Source: Candidatus Wallbacteria bacterium (GTDB taxonomy: Bacteria > Muiribacteriota > UBA6191 > JACPRK01). From it: a stretch of 64,000 nt of DNA. Positions 16,296-24,429 of the stretch are shown piece after piece. The stretch is taken from positions 62,001 to 126,000 of the forward strand of contig JACQZN010000015.1 in assembly GCA_016213845.1 (NCBI GenBank). The letters are read 5' to 3'. The position numbers and the translations under genes are program-made. The first letter of the stretch is position 1. Every line of letters starts with the position of its first letter. The notes beneath the pieces were generated by a model, which saw only the letters and a program-made list of their open reading frames with translations, searched no databases and had not been told where the DNA came from.

Positions 16296-18589
16296 GCGCA
16301 GACACGCTGCGGGGACCCGGTATCCGGGCGAAGGCGATGCTCCTGATGGCGCTGGTCGTCGTCACGATTCTCTCCTGTGTGGCGGCCCTGGTGCTGACCC
16401 GCGAGCGCTCCCGCGGGCTGGCGCACCTGAGACAGCGCGGCGTGAAGATCGCCGACACGCTGGCAACAACCTGCCTGGTCTGCCTCCTTCGGGACGACGT
16501 CGCCCTCATCGGCGAGATAGGCGCCAGCGTGCGGCCGCGGCCCGGCGAGGCTATCGGCGAGGCCGACCTGCGCTACGTGGCGGTCGTCGACCTGGCCGGC
16601 AACCGTCTCTACAGCTGGGGCACCGAGGCACTGGCCCCGGAGCACGACAACATCTTGACCGGAAACATCTTCCGAGACATTTCGCAGAACCGCGTCGACC
16701 TGCTGACGACCCTGGCCGGCGAAGAGGTGATGGACGTCTCGTCGAAAATGACGCTGACCGAGGTCGACGGCGTCACCCGGGTCCACGGGGCGTGCAGGGT
16801 CGGCCTCTCGCTCGACGGCACTCGCCGGCGGGTGCAACTGGTATCACGCTGGGTGCTGGGGGCTCTGGCCGTGTTCATCGCGCTCGGCCTCCTCCTGGCA
16901 TACGCCGTAACGCGCGGGCCGATCGACCACCTCCACCGGATGGCGCACCAGATCGGTCTCATCGCCGCGGGCAATTTCGCGGCCCGCGTGCCGGTGAGCT
17001 CCGGCGACGAGCTCGGCTTGCTCTCGCGCGCGGTCAACAGCATGGCCGAGGATCTGGAGAAGCGGGAGCTCCTGAAACGCTACATCTCGAAGACGGCCTG
17101 GGAGGACATCGAGCAGCGAGGCGCCACGGGCGCGGCCCGCGACGAGGGGCTGGAGCGGGTCACGATCCTCTTCATGGACATCCGCAACTTCACGACGCTC
17201 TCGGAGAGCCGCCACACGCACGAGATCGTGGAGCTCCTGAACGAGGTCTTCTCGGCGATGGTGGCGGTCATCGAGCTGCACGGCGGCGTGGTCGACAAGT
17301 TCATCGGCGACGCGCTCCTGGTGGTCTTCTACCCCGAGGAATCGGGCGACGACGCCATGCGCGCAGTTTTCTGCGCGGCCGAGATGCAGGAGCGGATCGG
17401 GCGATTCAACCGGGACCGGGCCTTCTACGGACGCGAGGCCATACGCATCGGCGTCGGGATCAACTCGGGCGAGGTCATCACGGGCAGCGTCGGTTCGGAG
17501 CACCGCAAGGACTACACCGTCATCGGTGATCCGGTGAACGTCGCCTCGCGGCTTCAGGAGTTGTCGAAGGAGGCGCGCCACACGGGCGTGGTCCTGAGCC
17601 AGTCGACGCTCGAGCTGGTCGGCTCGGTGGCGATCGTGGTGCGGCTTCCGGAGCGGGCGCTGCGCGGCAAACAGGAGATGGTGGCGTGCTATGAGCTCGT
17701 GCGCATCCGGGAGCTGGACGACATCCTGAGGAAGATGCGCTCCGACCAGCTGGCGGAGCGCGAGGTGGCGTTCCGGTCGGTGGAGGCCCGGCCGGGCCCC
17801 GAGGCGCTGGACGCGCTCGTGACGCTTCTGTCGGAGAAGGACCAGGACCTCTTGCTGCGGGCGGTGATGGTGCTGGGCCGCATCGGCAGGGGCGACGAAC
17901 GAGTGGCCGGGATGCTCGAGAAGATCCTCTCGACCGCAGGCAACGAACGGCTGCTGGCGACTGCGATCAAGGCAATCGTACGGACCGGGTCCTTCGCTGA
18001 CCTCGATCGGGTCGTCGGGTTCCTGGACCACGCCGATCCTCGGGTTCGCGCCAACACCGTCGAGGCGCTGGACCTGGCCGGGGGCGACCGGTACCTGGAC
18101 CGGTTCGCGAAGCTGGTGGAGGACCCGGCTGCGCGCGTGAAGGCCAACGCGTCCGTGGCTCTCTGGAAGCGGCGTCACTTCGAGGTGGTCGACGCGCTGG
18201 CACGGATGGGCCGCTCCGAAGACGCCACGGCGCGCGCCGCCGCCGCGTTCGCCGCGGGCGAGGTCTTCAAGGTGAGCGTGTCACCCGTGGGCTCCGAGGT
18301 AGCCTTTGCGGCCGCCAAGCGAGAGCTGGCCGCGGCGCTCGGGCACCTGGGGAGCCTCTCGGCGCTGCTGACCACGCTCTTGCGCGACCCCGACCCACGT
18401 GTCGTCGTGGCCGCCGCCGGCGCGCTCGGCCGTTCCCGCGACAGTCGCGCGGTGCCCGCACTCCTGGCGCTCCTGGCCGGGGACGGCTCCCCCCGGGATG
18501 CCCAGGCGCTGTCGACTCTGGAGCGTATCGGCGCCCCCTCTCAAATCCTGCGCGCCCTGGACCGCCTGCGCCGCGAAAGGCCGGGGTGA
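16292..18589 (+). CDS. Membrane adenylate cyclase (class III) with HAMP and HEAT repeats
   Basis: A 765-residue protein. Two membrane helices (about 15-36 and 187-206) enclose a periplasmic sensor of about 150 residues. HAMP follows (about 207-260), then a class III catalytic domain (about 285-460). Metal aspartates are D296 in FMDIRNF and D340 in FIGDALL. K336 and D407 in the purine pocket are the adenine-specifying pair, and N416/R420 in VNVASR are transition-state residues, so cAMP synthesis is expected. The last 280 residues are HEAT-like repeats (AVMVLGRIGRGDERVAGMLE and following). It is translationally coupled to the PhnD-like binding protein. HEAT repeats fused to a cyclase suggest a docking or lyase-like accessory scaffold; their partner is unknown. 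Confidence 0.85.
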   Translation: MSADTLRGPGIRAKAMLLMALVVVTILSCVAALVLTRERSRGLAHLRQRGVKIADTLATTCLVCLLRDDVALIGEIGASVRPRPGEAIGEADLRYVAVVDLAGNRLYSWGTEALAPEHDNILTGNIFRDISQNRVDLLTTLAGEEVMDVSSKMTLTEVDGVTRVHGACRVGLSLDGTRRRVQLVSRWVLGALAVFIALGLLLAYAVTRGPIDHLHRMAHQIGLIAAGNFAARVPVSSGDELGLLSRAVNSMAEDLEKRELLKRYISKTAWEDIEQRGATGAARDEGLERVTILFMDIRNFTTLSESRHTHEIVELLNEVFSAMVAVIELHGGVVDKFIGDALLVVFYPEESGDDAMRAVFCAAEMQERIGRFNRDRAFYGREAIRIGVGINSGEVITGSVGSEHRKDYTVIGDPVNVASRLQELSKEARHTGVVLSQSTLELVGSVAIVVRLPERALRGKQEMVACYELVRIRELDDILRKMRSDQLAEREVAFRSVEARPGPEALDALVTLLSEKDQDLLLRAVMVLGRIGRGDERVAGMLEKILSTAGNERLLATAIKAIVRTGSFADLDRVVGFLDHADPRVRANTVEALDLAGGDRYLDRFAKLVEDPAARVKANASVALWKRRHFEVVDALARMGRSEDATARAAAAFAAGEVFKVSVSPVGSEVAFAAAKRELAAALGHLGSLSALLTTLLRDPDPRVVVAAAGALGRSRDSRAVPALLALLAGDGSPRDAQALSTLERIGAPSQILRALDRLRRERPG

Positions 18590-18697
18590 CCTGCAGGCAG
18601 GCGAAGTGGGAGCCACCGCCCGCCAGGCTTCCCTTGAAAATCGAAAGCCCAGAGGCTCGAACCCTTCCGGATTCCAGTCTGGGCCTTGATTTACACG

Positions 18698-18774
18698 TGG
18701 TGCGCAGCAGCAGATTCGAACTGCTGACCTCCGGATCCGCAATCCGGTGCTCTATCCAGCTAAGCTAGCTGCGC
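18698..18774 (-). tRNA. tRNA-Arg, anticodon GCG (decodes CGC)
   Basis: A complete cloverleaf can be drawn: acceptor GCGCAGC (18774-18768) with GCTGCGC, D-arm GCTT/GAGC with GG-A in the loop, anticodon stem CCGGA/TCCGG with loop TTGCGGA (anticodon at 18740-18738), a 5-base variable loop, T-arm AGCAG/CTGCT with TTCGAAT, discriminator A and encoded CCA. A20 and A73 are arginine identity elements in bacteria. A G in the wobble position is unusual, since most bacteria use ACG (inosine) for CGN codons. Confidence 0.92.
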
Positions 18775-18799
18775 AGGCTCCCTCTCTCGAGGGACGGCG

Positions 18800-18828
18800 A
18801 GTATAACACCTCACCCGGGGGGCGTCAA
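18800..18828 (-). promoter_or_regulatory. Sigma-70-type promoter of the tRNA-Arg gene
   Basis: On the minus strand TTGACG (18828-18823), a 17-base spacer and TATACT (18805-18800). The predicted start near 18,793 leaves about 19 bases of leader before the tRNA. Confidence 0.7.
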
Positions 18829-19088
18829 ATCCGGCGCGGCCCTTCTGTGGCTCCATGTCTCTGGGTCAGAGGTTTCCTGCCTTCGGGCAGCTGCCCATGC
18901 AGAGAGTGTGCACCCGCCGCCCTTTGCGCGATTCCCCGGGCTCCGCAAACTGAAGCTCCCCGGCCCGGCGCCCACGGGTTGGAGCTCTACTTGCGGCACA
19001 CGAGGAATCAGCCCGGCGGAGGCTCGATCCCGAAATTCCTCGAACCGTTGTACTAGACTGGAGCCCCCTCCACGCGCCCACATCGACC
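18829..19088. other. Gene-free interval before the hybrid kinase
   Basis: I see no convincing gene, RNA or repeat here apart from the tRNA promoter just to the left. It presumably holds the promoter of the kinase gene at 19089, but no clear -35/-10 or -24/-12 pair stands out. Confidence 0.5.
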
Positions 19089-22000
19089 ATGCCGACATCC
19101 AACTTACTCCAGCCCCACGACGCCTCCCTCGTCCGCGCCGTGCTCGACGCCTCGACGGAGGTCGCCATCATCGCCACCGACCCCGCCGGTCTGATCACCG
19201 TCTTCAACACGGGGGCCGAGCGCATGCTCGGATACAGCGCGACCGAGATGGTCGGCAAGCAGACTCCAGCCGTCCTCCACCTGGAGCCGGAAGTGGTCGA
19301 ACACGGCCGCGCGCTGTCGGAAGAGCTCGGGAGATCTGTGGCGGGCTTCGAAGCCTTCGTGGCGCGCGCCCGAGCCGGCACGCAGGAAACACGCGAATGG
19401 ACCTACGTGCGCAAGGACGGCACTCACCTGAGCGTCGCGCTCTCCGTCACGGCCCTGCGCGACCCGCAGGGTGAGGTCACCGGATTCCTGGGAGTCGCCT
19501 CCGACGTCACCCAGGAGCGTCGCACTCTGCAAGCCCTGGCCGAGAGCGAATCCCGATACCGCGACATCTTCGAGAACGCCAGCGATCTCATCCAGAGCAT
19601 CGGACCCGACGGATGCATCCAGTACGTCAACCAGGCCTGGACGAGCGCGCTCGGTTACTCGGCCTCCGAAGCCCAGGACATGCCCATCTGGGACATCATC
19701 CACCCCAACTCGCGGGCCCACTGCGAGGTATCCATGCGCGAGCTATTGGAGGGGAGGCCGGTTGGGCTGGTTCAGGCCCAGTTCGTGGCACGTGACGGTC
19801 ACGTCCTCGATTTGGAGGGGCACGTGAGCTGCCGCTTCGAGGACGGCAAGCCCGTCGCTACGCGCGGCATCTTCAGGGACGTGTCCGAGCGAGAGAGCCG
19901 CCAGCGAGCGCTGGCCGTCGAGCATGCCGCCGCCGTCGTGATGGCCGAGGCCTCCTCTGCCCGCGAGGCGATCCCCAGGTTCTTGAAAGCGACTTGCTAT
20001 CTGCTGGGCTGCAAGGCCGGCGTCTGGTGGACCCTTGAACCGCAGCAAGCAACCCTGCACTGCGAGGAGTTCCACTCCAACGCCGGCCCTGAGCTCCGGG
20101 ATTTCGAGGAGGCCACCCGGAACCTGACTCTGAAACGAGGTGTGGGCCTCCCGGGCCGCGTCCTGGCCACGCTCAGCCCGGCCTGGGTTCGAGACCTGTC
20201 CGCCGACGACACCTTTCCGCGCGCGCCTCACGCCCGCTTGGCCGGCATCGCCACTGGCTTTGCCTTCCCCGTCCACCACGGCGAACGTCTCTGGGGCGTG
20301 ATGGAGTTCTACTCCGGCGTCATCGAGCAGCGGGGCCAGGCGCTGATGATGATGTGCGAATCGCTCGCCCGGCAGTTCGGACAGTTCCTGCAGCACAAGG
20401 CCGACGAGGAAGCTCTCGCCGGGGCAAACGCTCTGATGGCGGCAATCGTGAACAACGCCGTCGACGGCATCCTCACGATCGACAGCACGGGAACGATCGA
20501 AACCTGCAACGCTGCAGCCGAGCGCATCTTCGGCCGACCGGCCTCCGAGGTCATCGGCCGCAACGTGAAGGTGCTAATGCCCGAGCCTTATCACTCGGAG
20601 CACGACGGATACCTGGAGCGCTACCTGCGCACCGGTGATCCGCGCGTGATCGGCATCGGCCGGGAAGTCTCGGGCCGGCGCGGCGACGGCACCGAGTTCC
20701 CACTGGAGCTTTCCGTCAGCGAGGTCGCCATCGCGGGGCGCAGGGTCTTCGCGGGCCTGGTGCGCGACATCACCGAGCGCAAGAACGTGGAGCGCATGAA
20801 GAATGAGTTCATCTCCACGGTGAGCCACGAGCTGCGCACGCCGCTGACCTCCATCCGCGGCTCCCTGGGTCTGCTGGCCGGCGGGCTGGGCGGGCAGCTT
20901 TCGGACAAGGCCCGCTCGCTGCTCGACATCGGCGTGCAGAACTGCGAACGGCTGGTCCGTCTCATCAGCGATATGCTCGACATCGAGAAGATTGCCTCCG
21001 GCAAGATGAGCTTCGAGATGCGCCTGCACGAGCTGCGGCCTCTTCTGGAGCAAGCCGCCGCCGCCAGCGCCGGCTACGCTGACCAGCACGGCGTCGTGCT
21101 GCGCGTGGAAACACCCGGCGAGCCTCTGCTGGTCTCGGTGGACCTCGACCGGTCGCTTCAGGTGATGGCGAACCTCATCTCCAACGCCTGCAAGTACTCT
21201 CCACGCGGCGGCGAAGTGACGATCTCAGCGGCGCGTGCCGGCGCGGACATGCGCGTGGCGGTCACCGACCGCGGTCCCGGCATCCCGGAGGCCTTCCGCG
21301 GGCGCATCTTCCAGCGCTTCGCCCAGGCCGACTCGTCGGATGCACGCCAGAAGGGCGGCACGGGGCTGGGGCTCAGCATCTCCAAGGTCATCGTCGAGCG
21401 CATGGGTGGCCAGCTCGGCTTCGACACCGAGCCGGGCATCGGAACCACCTTCTTCTTCACGCTTCCTTGTCTGCCTCAGGTGCCGGAGCCTGTAGTGGCG
21501 CTCCCGGCTGTTTCCCCGGCATCGGCTGCGCGCGTGCTGGTCTGCGAGGACGATCCCTCCATCGCCACGGTGCTCGCGGCGATGCTGGCCGAGCAGGGCT
21601 ACGAGGTCGCCCTGGCCCCGACGGCCGCCGAGGCGCTGAGGCTTCTCGAGGAGCGGCCGTTCGACGCGATGACGCTCGATCTGAGACTGCCCGACAAGGA
21701 CGGCTTCGCGTTCCTGAAGGAGCTGCGCGCCTCCGAGCGCCACCGGGAGCTCAAGGTGATCGTCGTTTCGGCGGAGGCCGACGAGTACCGCAAGGGTGTC
21801 AGAAGCGACGCAGTGCTGGTCTCCGACTGGCTCGGCAAGCCGATCGACCCGGCGCGGCTGCTTGCGTCGATCCGCCGCGAGACCGACCGGGGAATCACCC
21901 GACGTGCTCGAATCCTGCACGTCGAGGACGACGAGGGCATCGCCGGAGTCGTCGGAGAGCTGCTGGAAGAGACCGCGGACGTCATGGCAGCCGGGACCCT

Positions 22001-22259
22001 GGCCGAGGCACGCGCACTACTGGCCGCGGAGAGCTTCGACCTGGTCTTGCTGGACCTCGGATTGCCGGACGGCTCGGGGGCCGAGCTCCTGGCTGGCCTG
22101 CGCAGCGTCGATGGCCGCTCGATCCCCGTCGTCATCTTCTCCGCGCAGGAGGCCGCGCCGGCAGTGACGGCGCAGGTGGACGCAGCGCTTGTGAAGCTGC
22201 GGACCGCCGACCGCGATCTCGTCGGGGTCATTCGGAGCGCGCTGCGCTCCAGGGGCTGA
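19089..22259 (+). CDS. Hybrid sensor histidine kinase: PAS-PAS-GAF-PAS-HisKA-HATPase-REC-REC
   Basis: A 1056-residue soluble kinase without membrane helices. PAS domains start at about residues 15 and 150, a GAF domain spans about 275-435, and a third, FixL-like PAS (GILTIDSTGTIETCNAAAER) spans about 450-565. The phosphorylated histidine is in STVSHELRTPL near 579. The ATP lid and G boxes are DRGPGIP and GTGLGLSIS. Two receiver domains follow, with acceptor aspartates in MTLDLRLPDKDG and VLLDLGLPDGSG. The last region of the second receiver lacks a clean KP motif, so it may be a regulatory decoy. It lies 33 bases before an Hpt-containing kinase, indicating one phosphorelay. The signal is unknown. 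Confidence 0.92.
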   Translation: MPTSNLLQPHDASLVRAVLDASTEVAIIATDPAGLITVFNTGAERMLGYSATEMVGKQTPAVLHLEPEVVEHGRALSEELGRSVAGFEAFVARARAGTQETREWTYVRKDGTHLSVALSVTALRDPQGEVTGFLGVASDVTQERRTLQALAESESRYRDIFENASDLIQSIGPDGCIQYVNQAWTSALGYSASEAQDMPIWDIIHPNSRAHCEVSMRELLEGRPVGLVQAQFVARDGHVLDLEGHVSCRFEDGKPVATRGIFRDVSERESRQRALAVEHAAAVVMAEASSAREAIPRFLKATCYLLGCKAGVWWTLEPQQATLHCEEFHSNAGPELRDFEEATRNLTLKRGVGLPGRVLATLSPAWVRDLSADDTFPRAPHARLAGIATGFAFPVHHGERLWGVMEFYSGVIEQRGQALMMMCESLARQFGQFLQHKADEEALAGANALMAAIVNNAVDGILTIDSTGTIETCNAAAERIFGRPASEVIGRNVKVLMPEPYHSEHDGYLERYLRTGDPRVIGIGREVSGRRGDGTEFPLELSVSEVAIAGRRVFAGLVRDITERKNVERMKNEFISTVSHELRTPLTSIRGSLGLLAGGLGGQLSDKARSLLDIGVQNCERLVRLISDMLDIEKIASGKMSFEMRLHELRPLLEQAAAASAGYADQHGVVLRVETPGEPLLVSVDLDRSLQVMANLISNACKYSPRGGEVTISAARAGADMRVAVTDRGPGIPEAFRGRIFQRFAQADSSDARQKGGTGLGLSISKVIVERMGGQLGFDTEPGIGTTFFFTLPCLPQVPEPVVALPAVSPASAARVLVCEDDPSIATVLAAMLAEQGYEVALAPTAAEALRLLEERPFDAMTLDLRLPDKDGFAFLKELRASERHRELKVIVVSAEADEYRKGVRSDAVLVSDWLGKPIDPARLLASIRRETDRGITRRARILHVEDDEGIAGVVGELLEETADVMAAGTLAEARALLAAESFDLVLLDLGLPDGSGAELLAGLRSVDGRSIPVVIFSAQEAAPAVTAQVDAALVKLRTADRDLVGVIRSALRSRG

Positions 22260-22292
22260 GCGCCGGCCGGAAATGAAGGGAGAAAGCCGATA

Positions 22293-24407
22293 GTGACGGA
22301 CCCGAGAGAGATCCTGGCCGCGAAGGTCAATGAGCTCAAGGAACAGTTCCTGGCGCAGCTTCCGGTCTTCCTGCTGGAGATCGACTCCGCCTGGAGCGGC
22401 GGCTGCGGCCGGATCGACGCGCAGGACCACCTGCAGGCCGCGTACCGGCTATTGCACCGGCTGAGCGGCTCAGGCGGGACCCTGGGGCTGCCCGAGGTGA
22501 GCACGGCGGCCCGCGCGGCCGAGCTGAAGGTGCGCGGGCTGATCGAGCAGGAGCGTGCTCCGGACGCCACCGAGCGGGCGGCCATCGCCTCCGACCTCTT
22601 GGTTCTGCGGCGCGTTGTGGCCGGGATGCGGGGTGGCGAGCAGCCCGAGCCGGCGCAAGCATCTGAGACCGCCCTGGCCCCCAAGCCTGCTGGCGGGCGG
22701 CGCAAGAGAGTGCTGGTGGTGGAGGACATCGCCGAGCAACGCGACATTCTGATCGCCGCGCTCAGCTCGGCCGGATGGGACGTGAGCGCCGCTTCGGACG
22801 GGCTGGACGGCATCCGCGCGGCCTTTTCGGACCGGCCCGACCTCGTCATCTCCGACGTGATGATGCCCGGGCTATCGGGCTATCACCTCTGCCGGTTCCT
22901 GAAGAGCAGCCCGCAGCACGCGCGAACCCCGATCATCCTGTTGACGGCGCTCGAAGAGCAGCTGGATCGCTTCTGGGGCGGCCGTTGCGGGGCCGACCGG
23001 TTCCGGGCGAAATCCGAAGGGTTCGGTAAGCTGCTGGCCGACGCGAGGACGCTGCTCGAGGCGCCCGCGCCGGCCCCTGAGGCGGGAGTCAGTCTCAGTC
23101 TGGCCCGGGGGCTGGTCGGCGAGCAGGTGGCCGTGCTGATGGACCAGCTGCTGCGCGAGAGCACGTTACGCGCCGAGATCGCGGGGCTGGGCCGACACGC
23201 GGAGCAGCTGCCGGGGTTCCTCGACGCGGCGCTCGGGCTTTTGGGGCAGCTCTTCTCGGTGGACGCCGTCGCGATCTCGATGCAGTTCGACGCGGCCTGC
23301 ACAGCCGCAGCAGCCGGCGAGAGCGAGACAGAGCGAGAGCGGATCTCTTGTGAACTGCATGCGGCGCTCGGCGAACAGGCGGCGGCGCCGATCGCGAAGC
23401 GGATCGACTGGCTTAGCCAGGCGGCCGGCGCGCAACCTGCTGAGGCTCTTGGCGACGCAATGACGGCCCGACTGGGCTCGCCTCCGACTGTGCTGGGCAG
23501 CCTGGGCGCATGGAGGCGGTGTGGCCGGCCCGCGTTCACGGCGGCGGAGGCCCGACTGTTCGCGCAGTTCGCGGAGCAGCTCTCCGACATCGCGGCCGTG
23601 GCGTGGAGCAACGAGGCGATCACGCGCAAGAATCGGGAGTTGCTCGAGTTGCACGCGATGAAGGACCGGCTGTCGGAGCTGTTGGTGCACGACGTGAAGA
23701 ACGCGGCATGGTCGGTGGCCCTCACCATCGATCTCCTGGCGGCCAACCCCTCTTCCTCGGAGTCGTTGCGCCGGGTCCTGGGCAGGGCGCAGCAGGGCTG
23801 CAAGCTGCTGATGGACATGGTGGTGAACCTCCTCGACATCGCGAAGATGGAGGAGGCCGCCGTTACGCTCAGGCCGGGGCCGATCGACCTGGCGGGACTG
23901 GCGCGCGAGATCGTGAGTTTGAATCGGGACGTGGCCGCCAAGCGGGGCCTGGAGCTGGCCGTGGGGGAGCTGCCGGCGGCCTACGGCGACGCGGACTTCG
24001 TGCGGCGCGTGCTGAGCAACCTGGTCGCCAACGCCGTGAAGCACACAGCCCGCGGGCGCGTGGCGATCGATTCGGAGCCGGCCCGTCAAGCGGGCGCGGC
24101 GGCGCACCAGCTGGTGGTGAGCGTCCGAGACACCGGAGACGGCATCCCGGCAACCTTGCAGGAGCGGCTCTTTCACAAGTTCACGCAATCCGAGGAGCGT
24201 CGGCCGGGCGCCGATCAGGCGGAGGGGCTGCCCGTCGATCGAGGACTGGGGCTCTACTTCTGCCGGCTGGCAATCGAGGCGCACGGCGGTCGCATCTGGG
24301 TCGAGAGCGTCCCGGGCGCCGGGAGTGCCTTCCGATTCACCGTGCCGGTCGACGAAGCCAGCTTCCGGTTGCTGCAGCAGGAGCGGGCCCGGGCGGCGGT
24401 GGCCTGA
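22293..24407 (+). CDS. Phosphorelay kinase: Hpt-REC-(GAF-like)-HisKA-HATPase
   Basis: A 704-residue protein starting at GTG 22293 with GGGAG upstream. The N-terminal Hpt-like helix bundle carries H55 in LLHRLSGSGGTLG. A receiver follows (VLVVEDIAEQ, acceptor in VISDVMMPGLSG). A central region of about 200 residues resembles a divergent GAF domain. Then HisKA (H466 in LLVHDVKNAAWS, with DVKN in place of the usual EL/IR) and an HATPase (NLVANAVKHT, DTGDGIP, GLGLYFC). A lysine-asparagine after the histidine is typical of a divergent kinase subfamily. The Hpt at the front could accept phosphate from the receivers of the preceding kinase. No dedicated output regulator is adjacent. Confidence 0.88.
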   Translation: MTDPREILAAKVNELKEQFLAQLPVFLLEIDSAWSGGCGRIDAQDHLQAAYRLLHRLSGSGGTLGLPEVSTAARAAELKVRGLIEQERAPDATERAAIASDLLVLRRVVAGMRGGEQPEPAQASETALAPKPAGGRRKRVLVVEDIAEQRDILIAALSSAGWDVSAASDGLDGIRAAFSDRPDLVISDVMMPGLSGYHLCRFLKSSPQHARTPIILLTALEEQLDRFWGGRCGADRFRAKSEGFGKLLADARTLLEAPAPAPEAGVSLSLARGLVGEQVAVLMDQLLRESTLRAEIAGLGRHAEQLPGFLDAALGLLGQLFSVDAVAISMQFDAACTAAAAGESETERERISCELHAALGEQAAAPIAKRIDWLSQAAGAQPAEALGDAMTARLGSPPTVLGSLGAWRRCGRPAFTAAEARLFAQFAEQLSDIAAVAWSNEAITRKNRELLELHAMKDRLSELLVHDVKNAAWSVALTIDLLAANPSSSESLRRVLGRAQQGCKLLMDMVVNLLDIAKMEEAAVTLRPGPIDLAGLAREIVSLNRDVAAKRGLELAVGELPAAYGDADFVRRVLSNLVANAVKHTARGRVAIDSEPARQAGAAAHQLVVSVRDTGDGIPATLQERLFHKFTQSEERRPGADQAEGLPVDRGLGLYFCRLAIEAHGGRIWVESVPGAGSAFRFTVPVDEASFRLLQQERARAAVA

Positions 24408-24429
24408 GGCCGGGCCGTCGATTGCCCGC

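Noticed and set aside
18625-18690. A stem GCCCAGA/TCTGGGC enclosing a TTCGAG-like sequence on the minus strand, resembling part of a tRNA
   Set aside because: The T-arm does not pair properly and no anticodon arm can be drawn; it may only be a hairpin after the cyclase gene.
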